NCBI GenBank assembly: GCA_014656175.1
Contig: BNBX01000004.1
Location: 244,290 to 308,289, forward strand
Source of the DNA: Streptomyces werraensis
GTDB lineage: Bacteria > Actinomycetota > Actinomycetes > Streptomycetales > Streptomycetaceae
Reading direction: 5' to 3'
Length of the DNA stretch: 64,000 bases
The notes under the pieces were generated by a model. The model searched no databases. It saw only the letters and a list, made by a program, of their open reading frames with translations, and was not told the origin of the DNA. Shown one piece after another: positions 22,691 through 30,818 of the stretch; positions within the stretch are counted from its first letter, which is position 1, and every line of letters starts with the position of its first letter. A program made the position numbers and the translations under genes.

Positions 22691-23869
22691 GTGTCGCTGC
22701 CACCCCTGGTCGAGCCGGCCCCCGAGCTCACCGTAGACGAGGTCCGCAGGTACTCCCGCCACCTGATCATCCCCGACGTGGGGATGGACGGGCAGAAGCG
22801 GCTGAAGAACGCCAAGGTGCTCTTTGTGGGCGCCGGCGGCCTGGGCTCGCCGGGTCTGATGTACATGGCCGCGGCGGGCGTGGGCACGCTCGGCATCGTG
22901 GAGTTCGACGAGGTCGACGAGTCGAACCTGCAGCGCCAGATCATCCACAGCCAGTCCGACATCGGCCGCCCCAAGGCCGAGTCCGCCCGTGACACGATCA
23001 AGGGGATCAACCCCTACGTGAACGTGGTCCTGCACGAGGAGCGGCTCGAGGCCGACAACGTGATGGACCTGTTCAGCCAGTACGACCTGATCGTCGACGG
23101 CACGGACAACTTCGCGACCCGCTACCTGGTCAACGACGCCTGCGTCCTGCTGAACAAGCCGTACGTCTGGGGCTCCATCTACCGCTTCGACGGCCAGGCC
23201 TCCGTCTTCTGGTCCGAGCACGGCCCCTGCTACCGCTGCCTCTACCCGGAGCCCCCGCCCCCCGGCATGGTCCCCTCCTGCGCCGAGGGCGGCGTCCTGG
23301 GCGTGCTCTGCGCGTCCATCGGCTCCATCCAGGCCAACGAGGCCATCAAGCTGCTGGCCGGCATCGGCGAGCCCCTCGTCGGCCGCCTGATGATCTACGA
23401 CGCCCTGGAGATGCAGTACCGCCAGGTCAAGGTCCGCAAGGACCCCGACTGCGCGATCTGCGGCGAGAACCCGACCGTCACCGAGCTCATCGACTACGAG
23501 GCCTTCTGCGGCGTCGTGTCCGAAGAGGCGCAGGCGGCGGCCGCCGATTCCACGATCACTCCCAAGCAGCTCAAGGAGTGGATCGACGACGGCGAGAACA
23601 TCGAGCTCATCGACGTCCGTGAGCCGAACGAGTTCGAGATCGTCTCCATCCCGGGCGCCCGGCTGATCCCCAAGAACGAGTTCCTCATGGGCAACGCCCT
23701 GGAGAGCCTGCCGCAGGACAAGAAGATCGTCTTGAACTGCAAGACGGGTGTCCGCAGTGCGGAAGTCCTCGCGGTCCTGAAGTCCGCGGGCTTCTCCGAC
23801 GCCGTCCACGTCGGCGGCGGCGTCATCGGCTGGGTGAACCAGATCGAGCCGGAGAAGCCGGTCTACTAG
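22691..23869 (+). CDS. moeZ: adenylyltransferase/sulfurtransferase MoeZ
   Basis: The 392-residue protein fuses an E1-like domain to a rhodanese domain. Visible are the nucleotide loop FVGAGGLGSP near residue 45, ESNLQRQIIHS near 80, GTDNFATRYLVND near 137, the zinc cysteines CYRCLYP and CAICGENP, and the rhodanese loop NCKTGVRS near 352 with its active cysteine. MoeZ adenylates and thiocarboxylates sulfur-carrier proteins such as MoaD, CysO and ThiS; in actinomycetes it serves molybdopterin, cysteine and some antibiotic sulfur pathways. The GTG start has GGAG 5 nt upstream. It has its own upstream gap of 63 bp after the polysaccharide cluster. Confidence 0.95.
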   Translation: MSLPPLVEPAPELTVDEVRRYSRHLIIPDVGMDGQKRLKNAKVLFVGAGGLGSPGLMYMAAAGVGTLGIVEFDEVDESNLQRQIIHSQSDIGRPKAESARDTIKGINPYVNVVLHEERLEADNVMDLFSQYDLIVDGTDNFATRYLVNDACVLLNKPYVWGSIYRFDGQASVFWSEHGPCYRCLYPEPPPPGMVPSCAEGGVLGVLCASIGSIQANEAIKLLAGIGEPLVGRLMIYDALEMQYRQVKVRKDPDCAICGENPTVTELIDYEAFCGVVSEEAQAAAADSTITPKQLKEWIDDGENIELIDVREPNEFEIVSIPGARLIPKNEFLMGNALESLPQDKKIVLNCKTGVRSAEVLAVLKSAGFSDAVHVGGGVIGWVNQIEPEKPVY

Positions 23870-23921
23870 GCCGCACCGGCCGGAGAGGTCCGCACGACCG
23901 CGCCGGCCGTCACCGGGTCCT

Positions 23922-23967
23922 CGTCGGGGGCTCCGGGCACCACCTCGGCTGCCCGGAGCCCCCGACG
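23922..23967. terminator. bidirectional terminator between moeZ and the SlpD-like gene
   Basis: Arms at 23922-23939 (CGTCGGGGGCTCCGGGCA) and 23950-23967 are exact 18-bp complements with a 10-nt loop, placed between convergent stop codons. Confidence 0.85.
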
Positions 23968-23985
23968 CCGTTACGGGCAGCGTCG

Positions 23986-25488
23986 CTACGAGCAGACCTT
24001 GCCGTCCTGCGGCACCTTGCCGTCCAGCACATAGGCGTTCACCGTCGCGTCGACGCAGTCGCTGCCGCTGCCGTAGGCGCCGTGCCCCTCGCCCTTCCAG
24101 GTGAGCACCACCCCGACGCCCTCGCCCAGCTCGTCCGCCATCCGCCGCGCCCCCTCGTAGGGGGTGGCCGGGTCGCCCGTGTTGCCCACGACCAGGATCG
24201 GCTCCGCGCCCGGCGCGCTCACCTCGGGCGTCTCGAACTGGCCCGGCACCGGCCAGTCGTGGCACCAGCCCGCCGTGTCCCAGCCCAGGAACGGACCGAA
24301 GACGGGGGAGAGCTTCTCGAACTCGGGCAGCAGCTTCCTGGTCTCCTCCACGGTCGGCCGCTGCTTGTCGTCCAGGCACGATATGACCCTCTGGGAGTGG
24401 GTCGTGGTGCCGTAGCTGCCCGAGGCGTCCCGCTCGTTGTACCCGTCCGCGAGGGCCAGCAGCTCCGTGCCGTCCCCGTCCTCGGCCGCCTCCAGCGCGC
24501 TGGTCAGCGCCGGCCAGCTGGACTCGCTGTAGAGGGGCAGCACGATGCCGATGATCGCCAGCGACTGCGTCAGCTCCCGGCCGGAGGAGGACGTCGGCAG
24601 CGGCTCGGTGTCGATCCGGTCCAGCAGGTCCGCGATCTCCCGCGAGCCCTCCTCCGGGTCACGTCCGGTGGAGCGCAGGTAGTTGTCGAGGGCGGTCTGG
24701 AAGCCGCGGGCCTGGTTCTTGGCGTGGCCGATCGTGTCGGCCGTCGGGTCCACCACCGCGTCCAGCGTCATCCGGCCGACCTTGTCGGGGAAGAGATGGG
24801 CGTAGACCCCGCCGAGCTCGGTGCCGTAGGAGATGCCGAAGTAGTGCATCCGGTCGTCGCCGAGAGCCTGCCGGATGCGGTCCATGTCACGGGCGGTGTC
24901 GGTGGTCGAGACGTGCGCCAGCAGCTTCCCGGCGGCCTTCTGGCAGCCCTTGCCGAAGTCGGCCGCGTCCTCGAGGAAGACCCGCTCCTCCACTGGCGTG
25001 TCCGGCGTCCAGTCCACGGCGGCCTCGGCGGCCTCGATGGCCTTGTCGTCACGGCAGCGGACACCGCCGCTCGCGCCCGTCCCGCGTGGGTCCCAGCTCA
25101 CCAGGTCGTACCGCTCGCGCAGGTCGGCGGCCATGTCGGCGTAGGCGGGCAGGGTGGAGACGCCCGAGCCGCCCGGCCCGCCGAAGTTGAACAGCAGGGA
25201 GCCGATGCGGTCGTCACCCGTCGCCTCGGCGCGGATGAGGACGAGGTCGATCGTCTCGCCGTCCGGCTTCGACCAGTCCAGCGGCACCTCGAGCGTGGCG
25301 CACCGCCACTCGTCGCCGGGCGCCGGACCGTCCTCGGTCGCCTCGCAGCGCCCCCAGTCGAGCGCGCTGTCCCCTCCGCCCTTGTCGTCCTTGCCGGAGT
25401 CGTCCTTCGACGGCCCGCCCCCGCCGCAACCGGCCGTGAGCAGTGCGGCGGCGGCGGTCAGGGCCGCCCACCGAGTGAACCGGGTCAT
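23986..25488 (-). CDS. secreted lipoprotein peptidase, S33 alpha/beta hydrolase (SlpD/SlpE/Tap type)
   Basis: The 500-residue protein starts with a lipoprotein signal (MTRFTRWAALTAAAALLTAGC, lipobox LTAGC). The core has FNFGGPGGSGVSTLP (oxyanion hole), SWDPRGTGAS, the nucleophile elbow GISYGTELGG near residue 215, VVGNTGDPATPYEG (acid) and GEGHGAYGSGSDC (histidine) near the end. Streptomyces SlpD, SlpE and tripeptidyl aminopeptidase have this plan and cleave N-terminal peptides outside the cell. GGGGGG lies 6-9 nt before the ATG at 25488; an ATG nine bases upstream is possible. It is the second of two tandem paralogs, 161 bp apart. Confidence 0.88.
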   Translation of the reverse strand: MTRFTRWAALTAAAALLTAGCGGGGPSKDDSGKDDKGGGDSALDWGRCEATEDGPAPGDEWRCATLEVPLDWSKPDGETIDLVLIRAEATGDDRIGSLLFNFGGPGGSGVSTLPAYADMAADLRERYDLVSWDPRGTGASGGVRCRDDKAIEAAEAAVDWTPDTPVEERVFLEDAADFGKGCQKAAGKLLAHVSTTDTARDMDRIRQALGDDRMHYFGISYGTELGGVYAHLFPDKVGRMTLDAVVDPTADTIGHAKNQARGFQTALDNYLRSTGRDPEEGSREIADLLDRIDTEPLPTSSSGRELTQSLAIIGIVLPLYSESSWPALTSALEAAEDGDGTELLALADGYNERDASGSYGTTTHSQRVISCLDDKQRPTVEETRKLLPEFEKLSPVFGPFLGWDTAGWCHDWPVPGQFETPEVSAPGAEPILVVGNTGDPATPYEGARRMADELGEGVGVVLTWKGEGHGAYGSGSDCVDATVNAYVLDGKVPQDGKVCS

Positions 25489-25649
25489 CTGCCACATCCC
25501 CCCTCGTGGACCGTCCGCGTCGTGCGGCGAACGGCTGTCCCGACATCGTAGGCAGGTCCGGCGTCGGCCGGGGAGGCCTGTGGAAAACCCTCTGAACTGG
25601 GCTTTCGCCGGGCGGTCCTGCCGCCCCCGCCGTCGCACGGCCGGGCGGG

Positions 25650-27200
25650 TCAGGGGCAGACGGCTCCGGGCTCCGGCACCTTGCCGTCCAGCAGATAGCC
25701 GTGGACCGCATCCCGGACGCAGCGGTCGTCGCTGTTGTAGGCGCCGTGCCCCTGCCCGTTGTACGTGAGTTCCACGCCGACCCCCTCACCGAGCGCCCTC
25801 GCCATGCTGCGCGCGCCCTCGTACGGGGTGGCCGGGTCGCCGGTGTTGCCGATCACCAGGATCGGGGCCGCGCCCGGAGCGCTGACGTCCGGATGGTCGG
25901 CGGCACCCGGCACGGCCCAGTCGGTGCAGGTGATCATTCCCCAGGCCATGAAGTCCCCGAACAGCGGGGACGCCTTCCGGAACTCGGGCAGCAGCCGCTC
26001 CACGTCCGCGGGCGTGTAACGGGGTTCGGCGTCCGCGCAGTTGATGGAGACGTTGGCGGGCACCAGATTGCTGTACTCGCCGTTCGCGCCGCGCCCGTTC
26101 ATCGAGTCGGCCAGCACCATCAGGATCGTGCCGTCACCGTCGTACGCCTGCTCCAGGCCGTCGGTGAGGAACGCCCAGAAGTTCTTCGAGTACAGGGCCT
26201 GCACGATCCCGCTCGTCGCCATCGTCTCGGTGAGCCGGCGGGGGAAGACGCCGGGGACGGGCCGGCGGTCCAGGTCCTTGAGCAGCTCGGCGATGCGGTT
26301 CTTCACGTCCTGGACGCTGTCGCCGACGGGGCAGTCCTCGACCTGCGAGACGCAGTCCTCGGCGTAGTTGTCGAGGGCGCGCTGGAAGCCCCGGGCCTGT
26401 CCGAGCGAGGCCTGCCCGGAGTTCAGTGCCGGGTCGACGACGGCGTCGAACACCGCGTGGCCCACCGTGTCGGGGAAGAGATGCGCGTAGACGCCGCCGA
26501 GTTCGGTGCCGTAGGAGATGCCGAAGTAGTACAGCTTGTCGTCGCCGAGGACCTGCCGCATCAGGTCGAGGTCACGGGCCGCGTCGGTGGTGCGCACGTG
26601 CGGCAGGATCCGCCCGGAGTTGTCCTCGCAGGCCGCGTTGAACTCCTTGGTGCTGTCCAGCAGTTCCGTGCGTTCCGCGCTGTCGTCGGGGGTGCCGTCC
26701 TGCTGGAAGTACGTGTCGAGCTCCTGGTCGTCCTGGCAGGTCACGGGCGCGCTGCGGCCGACCCCGCGCGGGTCGAAGCTCACCAGGTCGTACCGGGTGC
26801 GCAGGGTGGCGTAGTCCCGGCCGAACGCGGGGAGGGTGGTGACGCCGGAGCCGCCGGGGCCGCCGAAGTTGAAGATCAGCGAGCCGATCCGCTCGCTCTC
26901 CGGACCGCTCGACCGGACACGGATCAGGGCGAGGCCGATGGTGTCGCCGTCCGGGTCGTCCCAGTCCAGGGGCGCCTTGAGCGTCGCGCACTCCCACTGA
27001 CCCCTGGCGCCCGGAAGCGGCGACGGCGACGCACCGCCGCCCTGGGCCTCGTCGGGGGCGGGGCAGGCCTTCCAGTCCAGCTTCTGCCGCGTCAGGTCCT
27101 GGGCCGGGTCGTCCCCCTCGGCACAGCCCGCCAGCAGTGCGGGCAGCAGGAGGGCACAGGCGGACAGGGCTGCGGCACGGAACCGGAAGGGGCGGGGCAT
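25650..27200 (-). CDS. secreted lipoprotein peptidase, paralog of the preceding entry
   Basis: The 516-residue protein has an N-terminal signal with lipobox LLAGC at about residue 26 and the same S33 elements as its neighbour: FNFGGPGGSGVTTLP, SFDPRGVGRS, GISYGTELGG, VIGNTGDPATPYEG and GQGHGAYNSDDRC. Identity between the two is high across the core, so this is a tandem duplication, probably old because linkers and signal regions differ. Extra cysteines (EDCVSQVEDC) occur in this copy. I chose the ATG at 27200, which directly precedes the signal peptide. Tripeptidyl- or aminopeptidase activity on extracellular peptides is inferred. Confidence 0.88.
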   Translation of the reverse strand: MPRPFRFRAAALSACALLLPALLAGCAEGDDPAQDLTRQKLDWKACPAPDEAQGGGASPSPLPGARGQWECATLKAPLDWDDPDGDTIGLALIRVRSSGPESERIGSLIFNFGGPGGSGVTTLPAFGRDYATLRTRYDLVSFDPRGVGRSAPVTCQDDQELDTYFQQDGTPDDSAERTELLDSTKEFNAACEDNSGRILPHVRTTDAARDLDLMRQVLGDDKLYYFGISYGTELGGVYAHLFPDTVGHAVFDAVVDPALNSGQASLGQARGFQRALDNYAEDCVSQVEDCPVGDSVQDVKNRIAELLKDLDRRPVPGVFPRRLTETMATSGIVQALYSKNFWAFLTDGLEQAYDGDGTILMVLADSMNGRGANGEYSNLVPANVSINCADAEPRYTPADVERLLPEFRKASPLFGDFMAWGMITCTDWAVPGAADHPDVSAPGAAPILVIGNTGDPATPYEGARSMARALGEGVGVELTYNGQGHGAYNSDDRCVRDAVHGYLLDGKVPEPGAVCP

Positions 27201-27286
27201 GTCCCCATCCTGCGGTCGCCCGCGGCGGCGCGCGCGGGACACGGGCCGTCCGAGGGAGGGCCGCGCCCGGCCGGCGTCTCAGCCGG

Positions 27287-29986
27287 TCACAAGGCCGCTT
27301 TGCGGGTGAGGTGGTTGAAGGCCAGCCAGCCCGGCAGCACGGGCAGCCACAGGGTCAGCAGCCGGAAGAGCAGCACGGCGGGCGCCGCGACCTCCTTGGG
27401 CAGGCCGACCGCGATCAGACCGACGGTCAGGGTGGCCTCCACGGCGCCCACACCGCCCGGCGTCGGCGCGGCGGACCCGAGGGCGTTGCCCGCGAGGAAG
27501 ACGACGGCGACGCTGGCGATGCTCACCGAGGTCGACTCGTCGCCGAACGCCCGGATCGAGGCGTCCAGGCACATCACGAAGCAGGCGGTCAGCAGCAGCA
27601 TGCCGCCGATGCCGGTGACCAGCTTCTGCGGCCGCTGCAGCACGTCGAGCATGCGCGGCACGACGCCCGCGAACAGCGACCGCACGCGCGTGACGACGAA
27701 CTTCCGCAGGAACGGCACCGAGGTCACCACGAGCACCAGCACCGCGACCGTCAGCAGACCGCCGATGACCGTGCGGGACGGCGACAGCGAGGGCGTCTTC
27801 TCGGTACCGGTCAGATAGCCGAACGCCAGCAGCATGAGGATGTGGCAGCCGAGCCCGAACAGCTGCGACGCGCCGACGCTCGCCACCGCGAGTCCCGGAC
27901 GCACCCCCGCGCGCTGGAGGAAGCGGGTGTTCAGCGCGACGCCGCCGACCGCGGCGGGGGCGACGATCTTCACGAAGGAGCCGGCGACCTGCGCCGCCAC
28001 CGTGCGCGGGAACGGCACGCGTTCCGGCACGAACCCGAGCAGCGCCATCGCGGCCGCCACGTAGCTCAGCGCCGAGAACAGCACCGCCGCGGCCACCCAG
28101 CCCCACTCCGCGTTGGAGATCAGCGGGCCGAACTCGATGTGGGTGAGCTGCGTCAGCAGGAAGTACGCGCCGATCGCGCCCGCGATGAGGCTGATCAGCG
28201 TGCGCGGGCGCACCCGCTCCAGCCGGGCCGGCTCGACCGGGGCCTGCGGCCTGATCCGCAGCACCTCCTGCCGGATCTGGCTGAGCAGATCCTCCTCGCG
28301 CGCCTCGTCGAGTGCCTCGTCGATGGCCCGCTTCTCGGCCCGCTGCTCCGCCCGTACGGCCTTCTTGTCCGCCTTTTCGAGCACGACGGGGCGGGAGACG
28401 TCGGCGTCGTGCGCGCGGGCCGGACGGGAGTGGCGGGAAGCCTCCAGGACAGCCTCGCGTTCCCGCTCGGCGCGCTCCCGGGCGAGCCGGCGCAGCGTCG
28501 CGCGCGTGGAGCGGCTCAGCGCGATCGGCTGGAGCATCGGCAGACAGTCCGCCACGGCGTCGGGGCCGAGGACGCTCAGCGCGGAGGCCACCGCGCGTTC
28601 GGCGCCCACCCGCAGACCCAGCGTCACCAGCAGCTGGGAGACGTCCATGCGCAGCAGCAGGTCGCCGGCCGCGATCTCCCCGCCGCGCAGGTCGGTGAGG
28701 ATCACCGTGCCGGAACGATCCACCAGGATGGCGTCGCCCACCAGCCTGCGGTGCGCGATACGGCGCGACTGCAGCGCCATCACCTGGTGCCAGGTGTCGC
28801 GCAGCAGCTCGTCGGTGATCTCCCCGTCGTCCAGCGAGTCCAGCGTGCGTCCGCCGGTGTGCTCGTAGACCAGCATCACCGCGTCGGGGCCCAGCTCCGA
28901 CGTGGCGATCAGCTTGGGCGCGTTGGCGCCGGCCGCGATGGCGGCGTAGGCCAGCAGGGCCTCCTGCTCCAGCGCCTGGCGCAGCGACTGCAGGCTCCGG
29001 CGGGTGGCGAAGCCGCGCAGCGCCAGGTTGCGCCACGCGCGGTAGAAGAAGCCCTGCGCCTGCTGCTCGCGGTCGACGACGGTGACGTCGAGGGGCGGGC
29101 CGTCCTCCAGGGTGACGAAGTAGCGCCGCCCCCGGTCGCCGCCCTCGGCCGCGTCCGCGGCCTCCTCCCGGGAGGCGGTCACGGGGCGGAAGCCGACCGT
29201 GCGGAGCCCCGCCATCAGCGTGCGGCCGGTGGGCCGGACGTTGGGCGAGCCGACCGCGTACAGCGTGCCGTAGGCGACGGTCCAGCCGATCAGCACCGTG
29301 AGGATGATGGAGAACGGGGTGGTGTACCCGGTGACCAGCATCGAGAAGGCATCGAGCAGCAGCACCACCCACAGCACCGCCCGCCACCGCGGTCTGCGGG
29401 ACATGCCGACGGCGGTCATGTACGCGATGACCGGTGCGAGATAGCCGTGCACCGGGTCGGTGAGGGCGTGGATGTCGCCGGGGGAGGGCTGGGTGAGCGC
29501 GTCCTGGATCGAGTCGGGAGCGGCCCGCGCGACCCACAGGTCGGTGGCGAGCGTCACCCCGTGCGCCAGCACGGCGGCGAGCACGCCGTCGGCGATCCGC
29601 AGCCCGTCCCGTTTGATCAGACGTTCGATCGCGAAGGCGACCGGGACCAGCAGGATGGCGATGCTGGACGCCAGGCCGGCGATCTTGATGAGCAGGTCGG
29701 GCGCCTGTCCGGTGCCCTTGTTGATGTCCTGTTCGAGACCCGAGGTCGTGCCGTGGGCGAACGCGGCGATCGCCAGCAGCACCACGACCGCGAGCACGCC
29801 GCCCACCAGCCGCATGAGGTCGGACGGGCGGTGCACGCGCGCGGGGAGCAGCGGTTCGTCGCCCTCGACCTCGTCGATGTGCGCCACGTCCCGGTGCGCC
29901 CCGCCGGGCTGCTTCGCGGTGTCCGGGCGCGACGAGGCGTCAGGGGTGCCCTCCGTGTCCTCGGGGTGCGCACCCTGCTGCTTCAT
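27287..29986 (-). CDS. large membrane protein: kinase-like domain plus lysylphosphatidylglycerol-synthase-type (flippase) membrane domain
   Basis: The 899-residue protein has four parts: a hydrophilic N-terminus, about six membrane segments (residues 60-250, including RLVGGVLAVVVLLAIAAFA), a cytoplasmic kinase-like region (370-540), and about eight C-terminal membrane segments in the LPG synthase TM/UPF0104 family. In the kinase-like part the ABC1/aminoglycoside-kinase pattern is degraded: YEHTGGRTLD and AHRRLVGDAILVDRSGTVILTDLRGGEI, where HxDxxxxN has become HRRLVGDA, so the activity is doubtful. The C-terminus keeps PAAVGGVALNTRF and APTPGGVGAVEATL. The ATG at 29986 has a GAAGAGA site; a GTG 24 bases earlier is possible. 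A lipid or glycan translocation role is inferred. Confidence 0.8.
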   Translation of the reverse strand: MKQQGAHPEDTEGTPDASSRPDTAKQPGGAHRDVAHIDEVEGDEPLLPARVHRPSDLMRLVGGVLAVVVLLAIAAFAHGTTSGLEQDINKGTGQAPDLLIKIAGLASSIAILLVPVAFAIERLIKRDGLRIADGVLAAVLAHGVTLATDLWVARAAPDSIQDALTQPSPGDIHALTDPVHGYLAPVIAYMTAVGMSRRPRWRAVLWVVLLLDAFSMLVTGYTTPFSIILTVLIGWTVAYGTLYAVGSPNVRPTGRTLMAGLRTVGFRPVTASREEAADAAEGGDRGRRYFVTLEDGPPLDVTVVDREQQAQGFFYRAWRNLALRGFATRRSLQSLRQALEQEALLAYAAIAAGANAPKLIATSELGPDAVMLVYEHTGGRTLDSLDDGEITDELLRDTWHQVMALQSRRIAHRRLVGDAILVDRSGTVILTDLRGGEIAAGDLLLRMDVSQLLVTLGLRVGAERAVASALSVLGPDAVADCLPMLQPIALSRSTRATLRRLARERAEREREAVLEASRHSRPARAHDADVSRPVVLEKADKKAVRAEQRAEKRAIDEALDEAREEDLLSQIRQEVLRIRPQAPVEPARLERVRPRTLISLIAGAIGAYFLLTQLTHIEFGPLISNAEWGWVAAAVLFSALSYVAAAMALLGFVPERVPFPRTVAAQVAGSFVKIVAPAAVGGVALNTRFLQRAGVRPGLAVASVGASQLFGLGCHILMLLAFGYLTGTEKTPSLSPSRTVIGGLLTVAVLVLVVTSVPFLRKFVVTRVRSLFAGVVPRMLDVLQRPQKLVTGIGGMLLLTACFVMCLDASIRAFGDESTSVSIASVAVVFLAGNALGSAAPTPGGVGAVEATLTVGLIAVGLPKEVAAPAVLLFRLLTLWLPVLPGWLAFNHLTRKAAL

Positions 29987-30174
29987 CGTCTCTTCTCGAT
30001 CTCGTATCACCGGTCACCGCCCGCACGATGGTGGCATGCCGTACCGCCACAAGGGGGCATCAGGGTCCACAAGCGGGGCGGCACAGTCTGCCCGAAGCGG
30101 TGCTCCGGGGCGAGTCGCCCGCGCGTGTCCGCGGACACGCCGCGTTGTCGGTGGGGTGGGGCAGGATGGTCCGG

Positions 30175-30561
30175 ATGAGCCAGGAGAGTCTTCCGTCCGA
30201 CGGGGGTCCGGAGCACCCGGACGCCCTGCCCGCGTACGCCGAGCGGGTCCTGGAGGTCGCCGAGCTGATCCCGCCGGGGCGCGTCATGACGTACGGGGAC
30301 GTGGCCGAGTGGCTGGGGGAGGGCGGGCCACGGCAGGTGGGGCGCGTGATGGCGCTCTACGGCGGTGCCGTCCCCTGGTGGCGCGTGGTCCGCGCGGACG
30401 GCGTGCTGCTGCCCGGCCACGAGCTGCGGGCCCTCGGTCACTACCGCGCGGAGGGCACACCGCTGCGGGAGGCGGGCCGGGCGGCGGAGGGCCATGTGCC
30501 ACGCCTCGACATGAGACGCGCGCGGTGGGACGGCGGCGCGGACACCGGGGGTCACACCTGA
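30175..30561 (+). CDS. alkyltransferase-like (ATL) DNA-lesion-binding protein
   Basis: The 128-residue protein has the C-terminal domain fold of O6-alkylguanine-DNA alkyltransferases: VAELIPPGRVMTYGDVAEWLG near residue 32, QVGRVMALYGG near 58, and the active-site motif, which in true enzymes is PCHRVV and here is PWWRVVRADG near 72. Tryptophan in place of the acceptor cysteine defines ATL proteins, which bind alkylated guanine and hand it to nucleotide-excision repair rather than removing the group. It lies upstream of adnA, matching Rv3204 in the mycobacterial block. A CAGGAT box 7 bp before the ATG hints at a leaderless transcript. Confidence 0.85.
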   Translation: MSQESLPSDGGPEHPDALPAYAERVLEVAELIPPGRVMTYGDVAEWLGEGGPRQVGRVMALYGGAVPWWRVVRADGVLLPGHELRALGHYRAEGTPLREAGRAAEGHVPRLDMRRARWDGGADTGGHT

Positions 30562-30818
30562 CAGCTTCCGCCATCCCCGCCGTCGCCGTGTGACATGTGA
30601 TGCTTCAGGGGGACATGAGGCATATCCACGGCATGACGTACGTTCGTGGGTCGAGGGGCACGGGTGCCCGGAGGGACGGGAGAGAAGAAGCGGAAACCCT
30701 GCTTCCGCTCCGGTCCCCGGCGTAGCGTCGGCTGCGCGTGCCCCCCTCACCCCCCGACCACCGCCCCGCGCACGCGGCGCAGCGCCCCACAGCACACCCA
30801 CCAGGACCGGCGAACCAC
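30562..30818. other. intergenic region before adnA
   Basis: This 257-bp gap contains a TAGCGT at 30724-30729 that could be a -10 box for adnA. A GTG at 30738 in frame with adnA would add 27 Pro/His/Ala-rich residues of unlikely coding character. I see no terminator or RNA gene in it. Confidence 0.35.

Noticed and set aside
27137..30178. Plus-strand open frame of over 1,000 codons opposite the membrane fusion gene
   Set aside because: Arg/Gly/His-rich shadow with no domains; the minus strand shows regular membrane helices.
30724..30740. Leaderless start of adnA at GTG 30738
   Set aside because: The -10 box is 8-9 bp away rather than 6-7, and the 27 extra residues look like non-coding sequence; 30819 fits better.
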